The notes beneath the pieces are model-generated. The model saw nothing but the letters and a program-made list of their open reading frames with translations, had not been told where the DNA came from and did not search any database. Shown here in pieces: positions 5,197 through 9,138 of a DNA stretch of 9,138 nucleotides. The stretch spans positions 1-9,138 of the forward strand of contig CACYDY010000361.1 in assembly GCA_902773245.1 (NCBI GenBank), in the 5' to 3' direction. How positions within the stretch are numbered: the stretch's first letter is position 1; every line of letters begins with the position of its first letter. The position numbers were made by a program, and so were the translations under genes. The stretch is from an uncultured Ruminococcus sp. (GTDB taxonomy: Bacteria > Bacillota > Clostridia > Oscillospirales > Acutalibacteraceae).

Positions 5197-6408
5197 ATGG
5201 CCGACAAAATCCAAATGAAAACGCCCATTGTTGAAATGGACGGCGATGAGATGACAAGAGTTATATGGAAAATGATAAAGGATATTCTTCTAACTCCATA
5301 TATCGATTTGAAAACCGAATACTATGATCTCGGACTTGTAAACAGAAACGCTACAGACGACAAGGTTACTGTTGAAAGTGCCGAGGCAACCAAGAAATAC
5401 GGAGTTGCCGTAAAATGCGCTACTATCACTCCTAATGCAGAGAGAGTCAAGGAGTATAATTTGAAAGAAATGTGGAAATCCCCGAACGGCACGATCAGAG
5501 CCGCTCTTGACGGAACGGTATTCAGAAGTCCTATTTTGGTTAAAGGAATAACTCCGTATATCCCAACATGGACAAAGCCTATCACAATTGCTCGTCATGC
5601 GTACGGTGATGTTTACAAAAATACCGAGATGATCGTTGAGGCAGGGTGCAAGGCTGAGCTTTGTGTTACAAAACCCGATGGGACAGAGGAGCGTTCTTTG
5701 ATCCACGATTTTGCGTCGGACGGTATCATTCAGGGAATGCACAATCTCGACAAGAGTATTTCAAGCTTTGCTCGTTCTTGTTTTAATTATGCGCTTGATT
5801 TAAAACAGGATATCTGGTTTGCTACAAAGGATACAATTTCCAAAAAATATGATCATCGTTTCAAGGATATTTTTAATGAGGTTTTTGAAAACGAATATAA
5901 AGAAAAATTTGCAAACGCAGGTATTTCTTACTTTTATACACTCATTGACGACGCAGTGGCAAGAGTGGTTCGTTCGGAAGGCGGATATATCTGGGCTTGC
6001 AAGAACTATGACGGCGACGTTATGTCGGATATGATCGCAACAGCTTTCGGTTCACTTGCAATGATGACTTCGGTGCTTGTTTCTCCCGATGGTGTTTATG
6101 AGTATGAAGCAGCTCACGGCACAGTTCAAAGACATTATTACAAGTATCTTAAAGGTGAAACAACTTCTACCAATTCTGTTGCAACGTTGTATGCATGGAC
6201 AGGTGCGCTTCGCAAGAGAGGCGAGCTTGATTCGATTTCGGAGCTTTGTGATTTTGCCGATAAGCTTGAAAAAGCAACTGTTCAGACTATTGAAGAGGGT
6301 GTTATGACGGGTGACTTGGCACTTCTTTCAAAGCTCGACAATATTAAAAAGGTTGATACCGAAACCTTCCTTAAAGAGGTCGACAAGCGTTTGAAAGCAA
6401 TGCTTTGA
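5197..6408 (+). CDS. icd: NADP-dependent isocitrate dehydrogenase, eukaryote-like type II
   Basis: This enzyme oxidatively decarboxylates isocitrate to 2-oxoglutarate with NADP+ in the cytoplasm as a homodimer. Its 403 residues and motifs fit the type II family shared with human IDH1/IDH2, not the E. coli type. By alignment in my head to IDH1, the substrate residues are S95, N97, R101, R110 and R133 (in IARHAYGD). The catalytic pair is Y140 and K210 (FATKDTISKKYD), and the metal ligands are D250, D273 and D277. HGTVQRHYY (306-314) carries the R311/H312 pair that marks NADP+ preference. All key residues are present. AAGGGAG (5181-5187) precedes the ATG by 9 nt. I see no good sigma-A promoter directly upstream; transcription may read through from acn or start in the inserted element. 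rex follows after 29 bp. Confidence 0.95.
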   Translation: MADKIQMKTPIVEMDGDEMTRVIWKMIKDILLTPYIDLKTEYYDLGLVNRNATDDKVTVESAEATKKYGVAVKCATITPNAERVKEYNLKEMWKSPNGTIRAALDGTVFRSPILVKGITPYIPTWTKPITIARHAYGDVYKNTEMIVEAGCKAELCVTKPDGTEERSLIHDFASDGIIQGMHNLDKSISSFARSCFNYALDLKQDIWFATKDTISKKYDHRFKDIFNEVFENEYKEKFANAGISYFYTLIDDAVARVVRSEGGYIWACKNYDGDVMSDMIATAFGSLAMMTSVLVSPDGVYEYEAAHGTVQRHYYKYLKGETTSTNSVATLYAWTGALRKRGELDSISELCDFADKLEKATVQTIEEGVMTGDLALLSKLDNIKKVDTETFLKEVDKRLKAML

Positions 6409-6437
6409 TGTTTGTAATGTGATCGGAGATTGATTTT

Positions 6438-7076
6438 ATGGGAAAAAGAGAGAACATATCCTCGTCGGTTATCAGACGGCTTCCAAGATATTACAGATTT
6501 TTGCGTGACATTGATAAAGAGGGAATTACTCATGTCAGCTCCAACGAATTGGCAAAACGAATGAGATCAACTGCTTCACAGGTAAGACAGGATTTTAATT
6601 GTTTTGGAGAGTTTGGTCAGCAGGGGATCGGATACAGCGTAAAACAGCTTCGTGAAGAGATAGAGAATATTTTGGGAATAAAATGCCATTATCCGGCAGT
6701 GCTTGTCGGAGCAGGAAATATCGGAACAGCAATAGCAAATCAGGTTATTTTTGAGAATAGGTGTTTTGATTTGATCGGAGTGTTTGACAAGGATCCGATG
6801 AAAATCGACAAGAAAATCGGATCAATAACGATAATGCACACCGATGAGATAGAACCGTTTTGCACGAGTAACTCGGTTGTTACTGCGATACTTTGTGTTC
6901 CCAAAAGTGCTGTTGAAGAACTTTCGCAGCGTCTTTATGATGTTGGTGTGAGAAGCTTCTGGAATTTCAGCCATTATGATTTGAATATGAAATTTAAAAA
7001 CGTAATAGTCGAAAATGTTCATCTTAGTGACAGCTTAATGCAGCTATGCTTTAGAATCAATCAAACACACAGTTAA
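6438..7076 (+). CDS. rex: Redox-sensing transcriptional repressor Rex
   Basis: Rex is a homodimeric repressor that binds DNA when NAD+ dominates and releases it when NADH rises, controlling fermentation and hydrogen or alcohol genes in Firmicutes. The 212-residue length is normal. The N-terminal winged helix (about 8-75) includes the family signature TASQVRQDFNCFGEFGQQGIGY (45-66), given here only by its key residues Q48-V49-R50, F53, F56-G57 and G63-G65. The Rossmann domain (about 85-200) has VGAGNIG (90-96) and the acidic strand end VFDKDP (115-120), fitting NAD(H). NFSHYDL (176-182) is near the domain-swapped C-terminal helix. CGGAG lies about 9 nt before the ATG. The 29-bp gap to icd and the strong terminator afterwards suggest an icd-rex transcript. 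No clear Rex operator is visible in the window. Confidence 0.95.
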   Translation: MGKRENISSSVIRRLPRYYRFLRDIDKEGITHVSSNELAKRMRSTASQVRQDFNCFGEFGQQGIGYSVKQLREEIENILGIKCHYPAVLVGAGNIGTAIANQVIFENRCFDLIGVFDKDPMKIDKKIGSITIMHTDEIEPFCTSNSVVTAILCVPKSAVEELSQRLYDVGVRSFWNFSHYDLNMKFKNVIVENVHLSDSLMQLCFRINQTHS

Positions 7077-7089
7077 GAAACCATTTATT

Positions 7090-7131
7090 AACATTCCGAT
7101 TGCAGATCATTGCAGCCGGAATGTTTTTTTT
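7090..7131 (+). terminator. Strong intrinsic terminator after rex
   Basis: AACATTCCG (7090-7098) pairs perfectly with CGGAATGTT (7117-7125). After one A/C mismatch and a T-G wobble, TGCA (7101-7104) pairs with TGCA (7111-7114) around a 6-nt loop. T7124-T7131 provide an 8-base T-tract. It lies 14 nt past the rex stop and ends the icd-rex unit. Confidence 0.9.
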
Positions 7132-7256
7132 GATCGAATTGCTCGTTTCGCTGAAAGTCATACATTTTAGGAATAAATTTGAAGCTGACATTTGTTTCCA
7201 ATTAAATGGTTGATTTGTAAAACATAAAAAAATACCAACAAAATTAACAATAATTA

Positions 7257-7285
7257 TTTACATAAATAGAATTTTGTGTTAAAAT
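7257..7285 (+). promoter_or_regulatory. Sigma-A promoter for the surface-protein gene
   Basis: TTTACA (7257-7262), a 17-nt spacer and TAAAAT (7280-7285) form a good promoter. Transcription would start near 7292, giving a leader of about 70 nt. The 125 bp between the rex terminator and this promoter are AT-rich; I see nothing else in them. Confidence 0.75.
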
Positions 7286-7360
7286 ATAAGAGCAAAACGT
7301 TATTCGGTTGGCGGATTTTGAATTTTTTTCAAATGAATTTTTTATCAAGGAGAGGTTATT

Positions 7361-9138
7361 ATGATGAAAAAACTATTATGCTTGTTTTTCTCACTGCTTT
7401 TGGTGACTTCGTGTTTGCCGATAACTTCACAGGCAGCTGAGATTTCCGAGAATGCCAGCGGCGATCAGTCAATTTTGGTTTCCGCTAATGCAAAGGAAAA
7501 AATGGAGATCATTCTTTCCGTAAATGCGGTAAGTAATGTTCAAGGCATTTTTGTTGATTTTGACAAATGCTACAGTAAGTTCTCATATGTCAGTTATGAG
7601 GTTTTGGCAAGTGAGCTTAGCAATGCCAATGTTTGTGTAGTTAACAGCCCGGACGGTCATTCATACGATAATATATACGCAAGTATCCTTATGCCCGCGG
7701 GCGGCGTTAGTTTTTCCAAGAAAACCGATCTTTTGAAAATTACATATAAGGCAAGAAGTTCAAACGTGACCGATCTACAGTATTATTTTCGTGTTAAAGA
7801 GTTTTACAATACTTCAATGAAGGAGCTTTCCTCAAGTTATCTGTCAATAAGATCCGGGTCGGATTCCACACCGACTCTGACAAGCCTTAAGGTTACACCT
7901 CCGAATAAAACTACATATACAGTGGGTGATACCGTTGATAAGACCGGTTTAAAGGTTGAGGCAGTCTACAGTGACGGCTCATCGGAAGACGTTACATCTC
8001 TTGCGCAGATAAGCGGTTTCGCTAACTCTACGTCAAGCGCAGGAACAAAAACCGTTACGGTTTCATACGGAACCTTGACTTCTACGTTCACCGTTACGGT
8101 AAATGCTGCCACACTCACAAGTATTTCGATTGCCGCAAAGCCCACCAAGCTGACCTATTCAATAGGCGAAAGCTTTGATAAAACCGGTATCAAAGTAGTT
8201 GCAAATTACAGTAATTCAACTACTGTTGATGTTACAAGCCAGGTATCTTATTCGGGATTCAGCAGCTCCTCGGCAGGCACTAAAACTGTCCAGGTTTCTT
8301 ACGGCGGAAAATCAGCAAGCTTTACGGTAACTGTTGTCAACAATGATCTTGTTAATAATTCCACTATAAGCGCAACTTCTGTAACCGAGCGTTCGACCGT
8401 TACGATAAAAGGAGCGGCAAGCGGCGGCAGCGGTTCTTACAAATATGCATACTATGTAAAGAGAAGCAGCGCCGCTGAGTGGACCGTAAAGGGAACCGAA
8501 TTCGGAACAGCAACAAGTGCAACATTCACTCCCGGATACATAGAAGTATATCAAGTTAAGGTAATTGTTAAAGACAGCAGCAACAAAACTGCAACCAAGA
8601 CTTTTAATGTGAATGTAACCGAGTCAACGCTTGCGAATAATTCAAAACTTAGCGCAACGACTGTTTCCGCAGGAACAACGGTTACCGTAACAGGAGCGGC
8701 AAGCGGAGGAACAGCTCCGTATAAGTACGCTTTTTATGTACAAACAAGCGGTTCTTCAACTTGGAAACTCAAGGGTACTGCATACGGATCGGACAAAAGT
8801 GCGTCAATAGTTCCGAGCAGTGTGGGAACCTATAAAGTAAAAGTGTATGTAAAGGACAATACAGGCAAGGTTGTAAGCAAGCAAATGTCGCTGAAGGTTA
8901 CGGAATCTACACTTGCTAATAATTCGAAATTAAGTGCCTCCACTGTTATCGTCGGAACGAAGGTTACCGTAACAGGAGCGGCAAGCAGCGGAGCGGCTCC
9001 GTACAAGTATGCATTTTACGTTAAATCGCCCGGTTCATCGGAGTGGAAATTGAAAGGAACAAAATACGGCTCGGATACAAGCGCCGTAATACAACCGAAT
9101 TGTGTCGGAACTTATCAAGTAAAAGTATACGTTAAGGA
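7361..9138 (+). CDS. Surface/secreted protein with Ig-like and tyrosine-rich repeats (3' truncated)
   Basis: The reading frame stays open to the window edge, giving at least 592 residues. MMKKLLCLFFSLLLVTSC begins a signal peptide. VTSC at 15-18 fits a lipobox, but SQA-AE at 23-27 fits ordinary signal peptidase, so anchoring is unsettled. Residues about 38-167 form a beta-rich domain reminiscent of a cohesin-like or carbohydrate-binding Ig fold (weak). Two group-3 bacterial Ig-like domains follow (about 170-249 and 250-327), with the marks YTVGDTVDKTGLKV and YSIGESFDKTGIKV. Then come tandem 94-residue repeats (329-422, 423-516, and 517 onward), each with a LANNS-like start, GAASGG, and a YKYAFYV tyrosine cluster like the triple-tyrosine motif. 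AAGGAGAGG (7347-7355) fixes ATG 7361; ATG 7364 is possible. The role is likely adhesion or polymer binding at the cell surface; no catalytic domain is seen in this part. Confidence 0.85.
   Translation, partial: MMKKLLCLFFSLLLVTSCLPITSQAAEISENASGDQSILVSANAKEKMEIILSVNAVSNVQGIFVDFDKCYSKFSYVSYEVLASELSNANVCVVNSPDGHSYDNIYASILMPAGGVSFSKKTDLLKITYKARSSNVTDLQYYFRVKEFYNTSMKELSSSYLSIRSGSDSTPTLTSLKVTPPNKTTYTVGDTVDKTGLKVEAVYSDGSSEDVTSLAQISGFANSTSSAGTKTVTVSYGTLTSTFTVTVNAATLTSISIAAKPTKLTYSIGESFDKTGIKVVANYSNSTTVDVTSQVSYSGFSSSSAGTKTVQVSYGGKSASFTVTVVNNDLVNNSTISATSVTERSTVTIKGAASGGSGSYKYAYYVKRSSAAEWTVKGTEFGTATSATFTPGYIEVYQVKVIVKDSSNKTATKTFNVNVTESTLANNSKLSATTVSAGTTVTVTGAASGGTAPYKYAFYVQTSGSSTWKLKGTAYGSDKSASIVPSSVGTYKVKVYVKDNTGKVVSKQMSLKVTESTLANNSKLSASTVIVGTKVTVTGAASSGAAPYKYAFYVKSPGSSEWKLKGTKYGSDTSAVIQPNCVGTYQVKVYVK
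8345..8626 (+). repeat. Tandem 282-bp coding repeat, copy 1
   Basis: Encodes residues 329-422 of the surface protein. It is the most divergent copy: it starts DLVNNSTISATS and has a YKYAYYV core. Confidence 0.75.
8627..8908 (+). repeat. Tandem 282-bp coding repeat, copy 2
   Basis: Encodes residues 423-516, starting TLANNSKLSATT and ending KVTES. Positions 8680-8704 are identical base for base to 8962-8986 in copy 3, exactly 282 bp later, which points to recent duplication or gene conversion. Confidence 0.8.
8909..9138 (+). repeat. Tandem 282-bp coding repeat, copy 3 (cut by window end)
   Basis: Encodes residues 517-592 and stops at the window edge, 52 bp short of a full unit. More copies may follow outside the window. 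Confidence 0.75.

Noticed and set aside
7233..7250. Rex operator upstream of the surface-protein promoter
   Set aside because: Only a TTAACAA half is seen; the other half does not match.

Overview
The window looks like a chromosomal segment of a low-GC Gram-positive anaerobe, most likely of the Ruminococcus/Oscillospiraceae type. The reasons are AT-rich intergenic DNA, strong Shine-Dalgarno sequences, near-consensus sigma-A promoters, a Rex repressor, an Aquifex-type short aconitase, and a surface protein built of group-3 Ig-like domains followed by tyrosine-rich repeats. The taxonomic placement is inference; the gene calls rest on visible motifs.

Layout. Positions 1-298 hold a near-perfect promoter and a leader of about 160 nt ending in a terminator-like hairpin. 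It precedes a polysaccharide pyruvyl transferase family gene (299-1534, +). A bidirectional terminator separates that gene from a convergent DUF5710-type zinc-knuckle protein (1684-2451, -). A divergent promoter region (2452-2706) then feeds aconitase (2707-4638, +). After a 558-bp gap come a eukaryote-like NADP-dependent isocitrate dehydrogenase (5197-6408, +) and the redox repressor Rex (6438-7076, +), which has its own strong terminator. A separate promoter drives a secreted or lipid-anchored multi-domain surface protein (7361 to the window end, +, truncated by the edge).

Aconitase and isocitrate dehydrogenase together convert citrate to 2-oxoglutarate. This is the oxidative half-branch that many fermentative anaerobes keep for glutamate synthesis. 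Rex, which reads the NADH/NAD+ ratio, follows icd by 29 bp and is probably co-transcribed with it. No citrate synthase is in the window.

The most notable non-genic item is a 379-bp element (4781-5159) between acn and icd. It has inverted termini starting CACTATC and is flanked by an exact 9-bp direct repeat (ATTGTAAAT), which is the signature of a transposed miniature inverted-repeat element. It has no credible coding sequence but holds three nested hairpins. Other non-genic signals are a possible attenuator in the leader of the pyruvyl transferase gene, a long hairpin after acn, and tandem 282-bp repeats in the surface-protein gene.
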